Positions 7,892 through 16,240 of a stretch of 64,000 nucleotides of DNA are shown one piece after another. The notes below the pieces were generated by a model, which was not told the DNA's origin, searched no databases, and worked only from the letters and a program-made list of their open reading frames with translations. Source of the DNA: Flavobacteriales bacterium UBA7468. Lineage in GTDB: Bacteria; Bacteroidota; Bacteroidia; Flavobacteriales_D; Crocinitomicaceae. The position numbers and the translations under genes are program-made. Numbering within the stretch: the first letter of the stretch is position 1; every line of letters begins with the position of its first letter. The stretch lies in the NCBI GenBank assembly GCA_002478565.1, contig DLPC01000006.1:30766-94765 (forward strand), given 5' to 3'.

Positions 7892-8327
7892 ACTTCTTTC
7901 AGACAAACAGCATCGTTACGACAAGGCCTATTTGCGACTTGCTGCAAGCTGGGCAAGGCTTTCTCACTGCCAACGCAAACAAGTTGGGGCGATCATCGTC
8001 AAAGATGCCATTATCATCTCTGACGGCTACAATGGCACTCCAGCTGGTTTTGATAACTGTTGCGAAGATGAAAACAACCAAACACATTGGTATGTGCTTC
8101 ATGCCGAAGCTAACGCCATTCTAAAAGTAGCGCGCAGCACAAACAATTGTAAAGACGCGACACTGTATCTCACGCACTCACCATGTAAAGATTGCAGTAA
8201 ACTCGTATTGCAATCAGGCATTACAAGGCTTGTGTATCAAGAAGCATACAAAGACCTCTCTGGTATAGAATTCTTAAAGTCTGCCGGTCTTGAAGTTCAA
8301 CAAATTGAAAACATAGACGATGTCTGA
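7881..8327 (+). CDS. Deoxycytidylate (dCMP) deaminase family protein
   Basis: 148 residues. The zinc site of cytidine/deoxycytidylate deaminases is complete: HAEANAI (His about 74, catalytic Glu about 76) and SPCKDCSK (Cys about 101 and 104). RLAASWARLSHCQRKQVGAI and DGYNGTPAGFDNCC are typical of the ComEB/dCMP deaminase branch. The enzyme makes dUMP from dCMP for thymidylate synthesis in the cytosol. It overlaps the upstream membrane protein gene by 11 nt and the downstream protease gene by 8 nt, an operon link without an evident functional connection. Confidence 0.92.
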   Translation: MQDKLLSDKQHRYDKAYLRLAASWARLSHCQRKQVGAIIVKDAIIISDGYNGTPAGFDNCCEDENNQTHWYVLHAEANAILKVARSTNNCKDATLYLTHSPCKDCSKLVLQSGITRLVYQEAYKDLSGIEFLKSAGLEVQQIENIDDV

Positions 8328-9888
8328 AGAAGGACCAAGACCCTTATATTGGTTACCTGCACTATTAACACTTGTCGCAGCTGCAGGAATTTGGATAGGA
8401 ACAAACATACTTGGGCCAAATACAAATAGCCATAAAGAAATTCAAAAGCTCGAACAAATTTTTGATGTCCTCGACCAACAATATGTCGATAAAATCAACA
8501 AAGAAGAAATCTTTGAAGAAACCATTGCCGAACTATTACATAAACTCGATCCGCATAGCAACTATGTTTCTGCCAAAGACATCAAATTACTAGACGAACA
8601 AACCAATGCTTCTTTTGGCGGAATTGGCGTGCGTTTTTTGCTTTTTAGAGATACCATTTGCGTAACTCACGTTAACGAACTCTCGCCCGCCAATTTAGCA
8701 GGTTTAGAGCGCGGTGACCGCATCATAGCCATTAATAATAAACCCTCTTGTGGCAAATTCATGACCAACGAGAAAGTAATGAGTCGTTTGAAAGGCGCAC
8801 CTAACACTCAGGTAAAAGTCACGGTCTTACGCAAAGGTAAAAAACTTCAAAAAACGCTTACCAGGGGGATCATTCCCATTCAAACGGTCAATTGTTCGTA
8901 CATGATCAAAGATCAAGTAGGATATATAAAAATTGCCCAATTCTCCATTCCCACAGCAAATGAATTCAAAGCAGCAGCTCAACGGCTATTATTGTCTGGC
9001 ATGAAAAAACTGGTCCTTGACCTTCGTGGTAACGGTGGCGGAACAATGGAAACTGCGATTCAAATAGCCGATGAATTTTTACCCGCCAATCGCATCATTT
9101 TAAGTTCAAAAGGCCTACACAGTAAGGAGAAAAAATTCACCTCAACCAATGGAGGACTTCTAGAAAACATCAAAGTTGCGGTATTAATCGATGCGCAATC
9201 TGCGTCAGCAAGCGAAATATTAGCTGGCGCCTTACAAGACAACGACCGCGCCACGATTATTGGACGCAGGTCCTACGGAAAAGGCCTCATACAGCAAGAC
9301 AAACGCCTCAGCGACGGCAGTAATATTCGCATTACCGTTGCGCGCTATTATACGCCTTCAGGCAGGTCTATTCAGCGCCCTTACAAAGATGGTTACGATG
9401 CTTATAAAGCTGCCGAAGACCGTGCTTATGCAGATGAATATTTCAAACCTGACTCAAGCATATTTGTCGACTCACTGAAATACAAAACCCGAAAAGGCAG
9501 AATAGTTTACGGTGGTGGTGGGATTATGCCTGATATCTTTGTCCCTGGCGACACCTCTGGTACATCTATGTATTTGACCGAATTACTTTGGGCAGGGGCT
9601 TTCAATGCTTTTGCGTTTGACTACCTCAACCAGCACCCTCAACCAACTAATCTTCAGACATTTATTCGAGATTTCATAGTCACTGATGCATTGCTACAAT
9701 CTTTTACGCGCTTTGCTCAAAAAGAATTCAATATTGTTTATCAAGCTTCGGAATTTTCGCACAGCAAGAAACGTATTGCTCAAAATTTAAAAGCAGAGAT
9801 TGCGAGTCATTTGTTCACAGAAAATGGGTATTACCGAGTGGTCAACACCCAGGATAAAGAAATCCAACGAGCTTTAAAACAGCTCTAG
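8320..9888 (+). CDS. C-terminal processing peptidase, S41 family
   Basis: 522 residues. An N-terminal membrane anchor (about 8-26) precedes a helical domain with KLDPHSNYVSA, a PDZ domain (about 80-175, with GIGVRF and AGLERGDRIIAINN), and the S41 protease core. The catalytic Ser lies in the SASASEIL motif (near residue 297) and the Lys in GRRSYGKGLIQ (near 320). LRGNGGGTMETA is the usual oxyanion-side loop. It is predicted to act in the periplasm as a tail-specific protease for envelope proteins. It overlaps the dCMP deaminase gene by 8 nt and ends the rightward operon that began near 2.1 kb. Confidence 0.92.
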   Translation: MSEEGPRPLYWLPALLTLVAAAGIWIGTNILGPNTNSHKEIQKLEQIFDVLDQQYVDKINKEEIFEETIAELLHKLDPHSNYVSAKDIKLLDEQTNASFGGIGVRFLLFRDTICVTHVNELSPANLAGLERGDRIIAINNKPSCGKFMTNEKVMSRLKGAPNTQVKVTVLRKGKKLQKTLTRGIIPIQTVNCSYMIKDQVGYIKIAQFSIPTANEFKAAAQRLLLSGMKKLVLDLRGNGGGTMETAIQIADEFLPANRIILSSKGLHSKEKKFTSTNGGLLENIKVAVLIDAQSASASEILAGALQDNDRATIIGRRSYGKGLIQQDKRLSDGSNIRITVARYYTPSGRSIQRPYKDGYDAYKAAEDRAYADEYFKPDSSIFVDSLKYKTRKGRIVYGGGGIMPDIFVPGDTSGTSMYLTELLWAGAFNAFAFDYLNQHPQPTNLQTFIRDFIVTDALLQSFTRFAQKEFNIVYQASEFSHSKKRIAQNLKAEIASHLFTENGYYRVVNTQDKEIQRALKQL

Positions 9889-9889
9889 C

Positions 9890-9994
9890 TTAATTTTTGT
9901 CGGTTAAAAAGACCGCAAAAATAATTGCTAAAATGCCCAGAACTGCTGCTATTGCCCACCAAAAGTGGTTATCAAATTGTGCTAGTGCTATCAT
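9890..9994 (-). CDS. 34-residue single-helix membrane peptide
   Basis: A short frame from ATG at 9994 to TAA at 9890 encodes 34 residues: a polar start with FDNHFWW, a hydrophobic helix (about 13-30: AIAAVLGILAIIFAVFL) and a TDKN end. The composition, with an aromatic belt then a clean helix then charged residues, is what a genuine small membrane protein looks like. It lies in the gap between the converging protease gene (stop at 9888) and the 10110-11234 gene. No TAnnTTTG element is seen upstream. Function unknown. Conservation in relatives would decide whether it is real. Confidence 0.5.
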   Translation of the reverse strand: MIALAQFDNHFWWAIAAVLGILAIIFAVFLTDKN

Positions 9995-10024
9995 GGCGTT
10001 AAGTTTTGTTCAATTAAGTTATTC

Positions 10025-10047
10025 TTTATATTGTTTCGCAATATAAG
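10025..10047. repeat. Inverted repeat (9-bp stem, 5-nt loop)
   Basis: TATATTG at 10027-10033 pairs with CAATATA at 10039-10045 around TTTCG, and two further pairs extend the stem. It lies 63 nt after the stop of the leftward gene at 10110 and 31 nt before the start of the small peptide gene. There is no T-tract on either side, so it is a poor terminator. It may be an mRNA-stabilising hairpin or an operator. Confidence 0.4.
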
Positions 10048-10109
10048 AAATGAACAAATGCCCAATTTGACTGAACAAGACTAAGTTCTGATAGAATATA
10101 AAAAGCTAT

Positions 10110-11234
10110 TTAGTTATTTTTCAACCATTTGTAGGTCCAGTCATGAGCCAATAAATAATAGGTTCCTGGCTCTAATCGCTCCAAATTATAACTCCGTTTG
10201 CCTTTTTGTGTTTGTATAACTACTTTTCTATTGGTGTCTATTAGACTTAACACTTCTGTAAACCCTTCGGGCAAATAAAGGGTGTTTTCAGAAAAATAAA
10301 CTCCTTTTGTTAGCTCCTCAACTTTGATAGACATCAATTGATTCAAATTCCAACTATGAACTTTTGGTGGTATCGTTACAATGGTATTTATTTGTTCACC
10401 ACTGATAAGTCCAGTAAAGGGTCCGGTAATGCAAACTCCTTCTGTTTGAGCTAGAGAAAGTGTTGATCCTAATTCTAATCTCCTTCTTGTACCATTGAAG
10501 ATCTCATTTTGAAAATCCCAGAACATCCACATAAAAGTATTGTACAAACCAGAAGCTTGCTGTTGATAGCCTAATAAGTAAATCTGATTATTTACTGAAT
10601 CATAGGCTGCATCTGTAATGAGGCCATTTACTTGAAAAGAATCAACTAGTGTTGCAGCAATGGTGTCTTGCCAAATTGCAGGTAAGACGTAGTGCTTAGT
10701 CCATAAATTTTCCCAGTTTTTAGAAAAAATATGCAGCGAATCATTTTTCCAAATCATGGCCTCAGCGTCAAAATTATGTGCATTAATTGGAAGTGGGCCT
10801 AATGGTTGATCCGGATAGAAAAAAGTAAGTTTTAGATTGGGTAATGTATCTGTTGTGGTTAAATCTGTAAGTGCCACTTGATAAATGTCAAAGTAGGAGC
10901 GCGATCCCATATTATTGCCTATATCACCAATGTATAAATTGGAATTAGAAGCAGTAAGTGCTTCCCAATCATTGTTTTGCGCATTCAAAACAGCCCAAGT
11001 TTGAAGCGTAGTACCTGAGACAGGGTCAATCGCAAATATAGCCGGAGCATTTCCGCTATCATTAATAGAGAAGAGGGTGTCGTGAAAATATAGCAACCCA
11101 GAAGTTTCGTTGTTTGAAGGGTCCAAATTGGTCACAAATTGCGGACTTAAGGGCATTGTTGGTAATGTAACACCGGTTTGAGCCTTAAAGAAGGTGAATA
11201 GACATAAAAAACCAAGAAGGAGTACTAGTTTCAT
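10110..11234 (-). CDS. Secreted propeller-like protein with short T9SS-type C-terminal domain
   Basis: 374 residues. A signal peptide (about 1-18, ending FFKAQ) is followed by a beta-propeller-like region with ETSGLLYFHDTLFSINDSG, NNDWEALTASNSNLYIGDIGNN and further repeats. The NDSG, DWE and GDIGNN motifs recur in secreted Bacteroidota proteins of unknown function. The last 60 residues (NTLYLPEG, LIDTNRKVVIQT, then LERLEPGTYYLL) resemble a shortened T9SS type A sorting domain, though the usual YPNP start is missing. It overlaps the upstream substrate-binding-fold gene by 4 nt. Probably exported, role unknown. Confidence 0.65.
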   Translation of the reverse strand: MKLVLLLGFLCLFTFFKAQTGVTLPTMPLSPQFVTNLDPSNNETSGLLYFHDTLFSINDSGNAPAIFAIDPVSGTTLQTWAVLNAQNNDWEALTASNSNLYIGDIGNNMGSRSYFDIYQVALTDLTTTDTLPNLKLTFFYPDQPLGPLPINAHNFDAEAMIWKNDSLHIFSKNWENLWTKHYVLPAIWQDTIAATLVDSFQVNGLITDAAYDSVNNQIYLLGYQQQASGLYNTFMWMFWDFQNEIFNGTRRRLELGSTLSLAQTEGVCITGPFTGLISGEQINTIVTIPPKVHSWNLNQLMSIKVEELTKGVYFSENTLYLPEGFTEVLSLIDTNRKVVIQTQKGKRSYNLERLEPGTYYLLAHDWTYKWLKNN

Positions 11235-12088
11235 ACAAACAACTTTTGTTGCCAGTTTTGCATTTCGTCCGCTGAAATTAAATCTAGCTCTCCTAAAGTA
11301 CTGATTACTTTTTCAAAATCAGCAGTAGCAACATCAGAGCTATAGGACCACTCCGTTTTATTCAACCATTGCTGAACTTCGTTTTGCTTTAGTGCATAGC
11401 GCCATGCTATTACTTCTGCTGCATCCGAACTATTTTTTAATTCCTTAGCACGGGTTTGAATAATTGTTAATATGGCATTCAGTAATTCCGCTTCTTGATT
11501 TAATACCTCATTGCTTACAGCGATCACAAAACATGGCCAAGGTGTTAATACCTCTCCAATACGTTTACATTTGCCTTGATCCACAAATGGTTGCGTAGTG
11601 TATTTTTCCCATAAAAATCCTTGGGCTTCATCGCTACTGAGCGCCCACAACCCGCCATATACATCCCCGACAACGTTGAAACTGAGCGCTGAAGGGTCCC
11701 AACCTTGCTGTTGGGCCAAAACAAAAGACATCAAGTGTGAACCCGAACCCTCTCTTGAAATGGCGAAGGTCTTGCTGTCGAGGTCACTTAAGTCATTAAT
11801 GCCATGATTGACAGGAACGTGAATACCCCAAATCAAAGGTGTCTGTACGTATACTGCGATAATTTTAGCATCAAGACCCTTGAGAATTGCCCTTGAAATG
11901 CCCTCGGTGAGCAGAACAGCAATATCTATTGTGCCCGCTTGTAAACCTTTGATCATCTGGCCGGTTCCACCAGTCATGTCAGACCAGTGCAACTCTATGC
12001 CTGCATCTTTAAACCTTCCTTCCTCGATAGCTAAGCGCCAAGGCAGATTAAAATGCTCTGGTACTCCGCCTACTTTTAATCTTTTCAT
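11231..12088 (-). CDS. Substrate-binding-fold protein (NMT1/SsuA-like), no signal peptide
   Basis: 285 residues. The chain starts directly with the first strand of a type 2 periplasmic-binding fold (LKVGGVPEHFNLPWRLA) and continues with GTGQMIKGLQAGTIDIAVLLTEG, FAISREGSGSHLM and TPWPCFVIAVSNEVLN. This resembles the NMT1/THI5 and SsuA-like group, especially the stand-alone cytosolic kind described for Candida Ca3427. No signal peptide or lipobox is visible, so it appears cytosolic. No matching ABC permease or ATPase is nearby: the upstream gene is an exporter-type ABC protein, with 4-nt overlaps on both sides. Ligand unknown; a soluble ligand carrier or enzyme is possible. Confidence 0.75.
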   Translation of the reverse strand: MKRLKVGGVPEHFNLPWRLAIEEGRFKDAGIELHWSDMTGGTGQMIKGLQAGTIDIAVLLTEGISRAILKGLDAKIIAVYVQTPLIWGIHVPVNHGINDLSDLDSKTFAISREGSGSHLMSFVLAQQQGWDPSALSFNVVGDVYGGLWALSSDEAQGFLWEKYTTQPFVDQGKCKRIGEVLTPWPCFVIAVSNEVLNQEAELLNAILTIIQTRAKELKNSSDAAEVIAWRYALKQNEVQQWLNKTEWSYSSDVATADFEKVISTLGELDLISADEMQNWQQKLFV

Positions 12089-13851
12089 TGGTCTTGCTGA
12101 TTGAAATACTGACGATCGTATAAATTCTTGTAATGTGCATTTTGTAAAAGCAGTTCGTCGTGCGTGCCTTGCTCAATGATTTCACCTTTTTCCATCACGA
12201 CAATTCTATTTGCCTGCCTAATTGTAGACAAGCGGTGGGCGATGACAATTGAGGTTCTTCCTTTGGTGAGCTTTTCTGTGGCCGTTTTGATCAACATTTC
12301 ACTCTCGCTATCTACGCTCGATGTGGCTTCATCTAAAATAAGGAGCTCTGGGTTGTAAACATAAGCGCGAATAAACGACAGCAATTGACGCTGACCCACC
12401 GAAAGAGTTCCTCCGCGCTCACCAATTGGCTGTTCGTATTTTAATGGTAGCTGGTCTATAAAATCATGCGCACCAACAGCTTTAGACGCAGCAATCACTT
12501 GTTCAAGTGAAATAGACGGGTCGCCTAAAGTAATATTGTTAAAAATCGTGTCTGAAAACAAGAATACGTCTTGTAAAACGATGGCGATGTGCTTGCGCAA
12601 TGTGCTCAGTGCGATATCTTCAATCGCCACCTCGCCAATTTTTATTTCGCCTTCTTGATGCTCGTAAAATCTTCCCAACAGATTGACCAAAGTGGTTTTA
12701 CCCGAACCCGTGGCGCCAACTATAGCAACCGTTTCTCCTTGTTTGATGGTGAGATTTAAATTCTTGAGAACGGGTTGCCCCTCCACATATGCAAAGTTCA
12801 CATTTACAAATTGAATATCCTGATTGAAATTAATCTGCTCAGCATGTCCGTCTTGTTGTATGTCTGTTTGTTCGTCTAAAACTCCAAAAATTCTTTCAGC
12901 CCTTACTACACCTCTTTGAAGCACATTAAACTTATCGGCCAACATTCTAATAGGTCTGTATAGCTGGCTAATCCAAAAGACAAAGGCAAAAATTTGACCG
13001 AACATATTTCTAACATCTTGTTCAGACTTTCCTGCTGCTTGTAGGGCGCCCCAAACGAGTAAAGAAGCGATTGACAATGAACTCAACAATTCTACCAATG
13101 GAAAAAATATGGAGTTTGCCCAAACTGCTTTGATATGCGCACTTCGGTGTGCCACATTGATTTGATCAAAAGCAGCTGCTTCATTCTTTTGACGATTAAA
13201 TAGCTGGACTAAGCTCATGCCTGTAAGTCTTTCTTGTACAAATGTGTTGAGTTTGGTAACAGCTACCCTTTCTTGCTGAAAAGAACCTTTCATCGCTCTT
13301 GCAAAAATCCTCGTTGACCAAATTAAGATGGGCACAGGTATCAATGTCATGAGTGCCAACTGCCAATTTGTTAAAAACATAAACAAAATGATCAAAGCTA
13401 AAGACAACAAATCTGCGGCGATATCCATGATACCCGAAGAAAACACTTCCGTGATGGCTTCTGTATCTGATACAACTCGGGTTATCATGGCACCTACTGG
13501 GTTCTTGTCAAAATATGATACCCGTAACTGCATGAAATGATGAATGACCTTCTTGCGTAAATCTCTAATAACAGATTGTGCCAATAAGTTTGAAAAATAA
13601 GTACCCACTACTTGAAGTAAGGCCTCCAACAAAAGCATGAGTAAAACCAATAACGAGCCCAATAAAAGCAAATTTGGATTTTGATTTTTGACCAAGTAAC
13701 GCTCTATGATCTGGCCTATCACATAAGGACGAGCTGGTGACAATGCAGCCAATAGAATGGTCGTAGAAACCGCAATAATTAAATATTTTCGGTAGGGACT
13801 TGCAAAGCTTATTAGGCGTTTGAACAAGGAATATTGCAGGTTTTCACTCAT
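12085..13851 (-). CDS. ABC exporter half-transporter (MsbA/MdlB type)
   Basis: 588 residues. Six membrane helices (about 20-320) form a type IV ABC exporter domain with MITRVVSDTEAITEV in the first cytosolic loop. The nucleotide-binding domain (about 340-580) has Walker A GATGSGKTTL, Q-loop VLQDVFLF, signature LSVGQRQLLSF, Walker B LLILDEATSSVD and the IAHRLSTI switch. The C-loop reads LSVGQ instead of LSGGQ, common in the MdlB-like branch, where the protein often pairs with a second half-transporter. The substrate cannot be read from sequence; lipids, peptides or drugs are possible. First gene of a three-gene overlapping set, with a -7 element 7 nt upstream. Confidence 0.9.
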   Translation of the reverse strand: MSENLQYSLFKRLISFASPYRKYLIIAVSTTILLAALSPARPYVIGQIIERYLVKNQNPNLLLLGSLLVLLMLLLEALLQVVGTYFSNLLAQSVIRDLRKKVIHHFMQLRVSYFDKNPVGAMITRVVSDTEAITEVFSSGIMDIAADLLSLALIILFMFLTNWQLALMTLIPVPILIWSTRIFARAMKGSFQQERVAVTKLNTFVQERLTGMSLVQLFNRQKNEAAAFDQINVAHRSAHIKAVWANSIFFPLVELLSSLSIASLLVWGALQAAGKSEQDVRNMFGQIFAFVFWISQLYRPIRMLADKFNVLQRGVVRAERIFGVLDEQTDIQQDGHAEQINFNQDIQFVNVNFAYVEGQPVLKNLNLTIKQGETVAIVGATGSGKTTLVNLLGRFYEHQEGEIKIGEVAIEDIALSTLRKHIAIVLQDVFLFSDTIFNNITLGDPSISLEQVIAASKAVGAHDFIDQLPLKYEQPIGERGGTLSVGQRQLLSFIRAYVYNPELLILDEATSSVDSESEMLIKTATEKLTKGRTSIVIAHRLSTIRQANRIVVMEKGEIIEQGTHDELLLQNAHYKNLYDRQYFNQQDQ

Positions 13852-13858
13852 TTGTTTA

Positions 13859-13866
13859 CAAAATTA
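13859..13866 (-). promoter_or_regulatory. -7 element for the ABC exporter operon (TAATTTTG)
   Basis: Exact TAnnTTTG on the minus strand, ending 7 nt before the ATG at 13851. It forms a back-to-back pair with the prs promoter element at 13880-13887. The nearest TTG is 25 nt upstream, longer than the usual spacing. Confidence 0.5.
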
Positions 13867-13879
13867 CTTCTTAATTCCT

Positions 13880-13887
13880 TACCTTTG
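13880..13887 (+). promoter_or_regulatory. -7 element for prs (TACCTTTG)
   Basis: Exact TAnnTTTG. Transcription should start a few bases downstream, about 13 nt before the GTG at 13906. An ATG at 13834 in the same frame lies upstream of this element and inside the divergent gene, so it cannot be the usual start. Confidence 0.55.
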
Positions 13888-13905
13888 CATCCAATTTCTA
13901 TTAAG

Positions 13906-14835
13906 GTGGGCGTTAAAATTTTTGCTGGACGAGCTTCTGAACAATTAGCATCTCAAATTGCTAAGTCTTTTGGTACGCCATTAGGCGACGTTAAAGTGAG
14001 TGTTTTTTCCGATGGTGAATTTCAACCTTCGTTCGAAGAAACTGTACGTGGTCAAGACGTCTTTATCGTGCAATCTACAATGCCGCCAACAGAAAACCTC
14101 TTTGAATTATTATTATTAGTAGACGCTGCCCGTCGTGCTTCAGCAAGAAAAATTATTGCTGTCATTCCTTATTTTGGTTTTGCACGTCAAGATCGCAAAG
14201 ACAAACCAAGGGTAGCAATTGGCGCTAAGCTAGTCGCAAACATGCTCATGGCTGCCGGTGTTGATCGCGTCATGACCATGGATCTTCATGCTGACCAAAT
14301 TCAAGGGTTTTTTGAAGTACCAGTAGACCACCTTTTTGCGTCTACCCTATTTCTTCAAGAAGTTGAAAGCCTTGACCAACAAAACTTAGTCGTAGCTGCT
14401 CCGGACGCGGGTGGTGCAAAACGCGCCAATTCATACGCCAAAAAACTCAATTGCGGTTTGGCGCTTTGTCATAAACACCGCAAAAAGGCAAATGAAATCG
14501 CTGAAATGACCGTTATTGGTGATGTCGTTGGTAAAGACGTCGTCATCATCGACGACATGTGCGATACTGCGGGCACACTTACTACAGCTGCAGATTTGCT
14601 CATTGAAAAAGGTGCCAAAAGCGTACGCGCATTTACAACACACGCCGTTTTAAGTGGGCCTGCTTTTGAGCGTATTGAAGCTTCTAAATTAACCGAACTA
14701 ATTGTCACCGATACCATTCCGTTGAGTAAAAGCAGCAGCAAAATCCGTGTGGTTTCTGTAGCCGATCTTTTCGCAGATGTTATTAAAAGATTGGTCAACA
14801 ATGAATCAATTAGTTCTCATTTCGTAATCTCTTAA
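13906..14835 (+). CDS. prs: Ribose-phosphate pyrophosphokinase
   Basis: 309 residues, the normal length for PRPP synthase. It makes phosphoribosyl pyrophosphate from ribose 5-phosphate and ATP for nucleotide, His and Trp synthesis. Family marks: KIFAGRASEQLA at the N terminus, SDGEFQPSFEETVRGQDVFIVQS, the ATP-binding YFGFARQDRKDKPR, the metal-binding MDLHADQIQGFF and the PRPP loop VVIIDDMCDTAGTL. I start it at GTG 13906, because upstream in-frame codons precede the promoter and overlap the divergent gene, and the conserved domain begins four residues later. rplY follows by 12 nt. Confidence 0.95.
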   Translation: MGVKIFAGRASEQLASQIAKSFGTPLGDVKVSVFSDGEFQPSFEETVRGQDVFIVQSTMPPTENLFELLLLVDAARRASARKIIAVIPYFGFARQDRKDKPRVAIGAKLVANMLMAAGVDRVMTMDLHADQIQGFFEVPVDHLFASTLFLQEVESLDQQNLVVAAPDAGGAKRANSYAKKLNCGLALCHKHRKKANEIAEMTVIGDVVGKDVVIIDDMCDTAGTLTTAADLLIEKGAKSVRAFTTHAVLSGPAFERIEASKLTELIVTDTIPLSKSSSKIRVVSVADLFADVIKRLVNNESISSHFVIS

Positions 14836-14847
14836 ATTAAATATAAC

Positions 14848-15441
14848 ATGAAAACAGCACATTTGAGCGGTTCGCTCCGAGCGAACGTAGGGAAGAAGGA
14901 TGCTGCGGCTTTGCGTAACGCAGGCCTAGTTCCTTGTGTGCTTTACGGTCAAGGTGAGCAAACTCACTTCGCAGTAAAGCGAACAGAAATCGACAAAATC
15001 GTTTTTTCTCCTGAAGTTTATCAAGTAGCCCTTGATATTGAAGGCAAAAAAGCAGTCGGAATCATCCGTGAGTTACAACAACACCCTACCAAAGACACCA
15101 TTCAGCACGTAGACTTCTACGAATTGAATGACACCAAAGAAGTTCGTGTAAAATTACCAGTTCGTATCACAGGTTCATCACGTGGTGTAATGGCTGGTGG
15201 TAAACTCATGACTGTATTCCGTCAATTACAAGTAGTTGGCTTACCAAGTGCTTTACCTGATGCAATTACTCTTGACATTACCAAACTTCGTATTGGACAA
15301 TCTATTCGTGTCAATAGCATTGAAATCCCAGGCGTTAAATTCCTAGATCCTGCAAATGCAGTGGTTGTTGCCGTTAAAATGGCTCGTGGTGCTGTTAAAG
15401 GCGCTGATGCTGGTGACGACGAAGAGGAAGAGGAAGCATAA
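14848..15441 (+). CDS. rplY: 50S ribosomal protein L25 (CTC family)
   Basis: 197 residues. The long form of L25 with an N-terminal 5S rRNA-binding domain (about 1-95: LRANVGKKDAAALRNAGLVPCVLYG, VKRTEIDKIVFSPEVY, QHVDFYEL) and a TL5/CTC-type C-terminal beta domain, ending in an acidic tail (DAGDDEEEEEA). It binds 5S rRNA in the large ribosomal subunit. It lies 12 nt after prs, the same prs-ctc order seen in many bacteria, and is closed by a strong terminator. Confidence 0.95.
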   Translation: MKTAHLSGSLRANVGKKDAAALRNAGLVPCVLYGQGEQTHFAVKRTEIDKIVFSPEVYQVALDIEGKKAVGIIRELQQHPTKDTIQHVDFYELNDTKEVRVKLPVRITGSSRGVMAGGKLMTVFRQLQVVGLPSALPDAITLDITKLRIGQSIRVNSIEIPGVKFLDPANAVVVAVKMARGAVKGADAGDDEEEEEA

Positions 15442-15462
15442 GCCTCATTAAACAAATTAATG

Positions 15463-15489
15463 AAACCGCCCATGTGGCGGTTTTTTTTT
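15463..15489 (+). terminator. Rho-independent terminator after rplY
   Basis: An 8-bp stem (AAACCGCC at 15463-15470, GGCGGTTT at 15476-15483) with a 5-nt loop and a run of nine T. It ends the prs-rplY transcript. Confidence 0.93.
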
Positions 15490-15523
15490 GTCACTTTTGT
15501 TCGTTAATTTCGTTGTCACTACC

Positions 15524-16240
15524 ATGATCCAGCCACGCACCCTCATAATTATACCTACTTACAACGAAAAGGACAACGTGGCACAAATGGTGCAAGCTAT
15601 TATGAGCCTGCAACAAGGATATCACATCTTATTTATCGACGACAATTCTCCCGATGGCACTGCTCAACACATTGAGATGCTCATGGAGAAGCACCCGGAA
15701 GTGTTTTTAGAAAAACGAGCCGGAAAACTTGGTTTGGGAACTGCTTATATTCATGGATTTAAGTGGGCCCTACAACGAGACTACCTCTACATCATTGAAA
15801 TGGACTGTGATTTTTCACATGATCCTAAGGACCTGCCAAGGTTGATGTCGGCATGTCAGAACGGTGCTGATGTCGCTGTTGGCTCAAGATATATTAGGGG
15901 TGGCCGTGTACGAAATTGGCCGCTCAAACGCATCCTCATGAGTTATTTTGCAAGTGTTTACGTGCGCCTCATTCTGTGGATCAACATCAAAGATACTACC
16001 GCTGGCTTCAAATGCTATCAGGCAAAGGTGCTTCAGTCGATTCCTCTGGATAGCATACCATTTAAGGGTTATGCCTTTCAGATTTGTATGAAATATGCTG
16101 CTATTCAACTTGGGTTCCGAGTCAAAGAAATACCTATAACCTTCATAGATCGTATTGCCGGAGAATCAAAAATGAGTAAAGGAATTTTCAAAGAAGCATT
16201 ATTTGGCGTCTGGGAAATGAAAAAAATGAAATGGAAATGA
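15524..16240 (+). CDS. Polyprenol monophosphomannose synthase-like GT2 glycosyltransferase
   Basis: 238 residues from the ATG at 15524, which directly precedes the GT-A fold (TLIIIPTYNEKDNV). Next come FIDDNSPDGTA, KLGLGTAYIHGFKWAL, the metal-binding MDCDFSHDP, GSRYIRGGRVRNWPLKR and TTAGFKCYQ. This is the DPM1-like group that moves mannose from GDP-mannose (or a related sugar) to a polyprenyl phosphate at the cytosolic face of the membrane. The C-terminal membrane helices of longer members are absent. An in-frame codon at 15488 lies within the preceding terminator T-tract. The gene overlaps dihydroorotase by 4 nt. Confidence 0.88.
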   Translation: MIQPRTLIIIPTYNEKDNVAQMVQAIMSLQQGYHILFIDDNSPDGTAQHIEMLMEKHPEVFLEKRAGKLGLGTAYIHGFKWALQRDYLYIIEMDCDFSHDPKDLPRLMSACQNGADVAVGSRYIRGGRVRNWPLKRILMSYFASVYVRLILWINIKDTTAGFKCYQAKVLQSIPLDSIPFKGYAFQICMKYAAIQLGFRVKEIPITFIDRIAGESKMSKGIFKEALFGVWEMKKMKWK

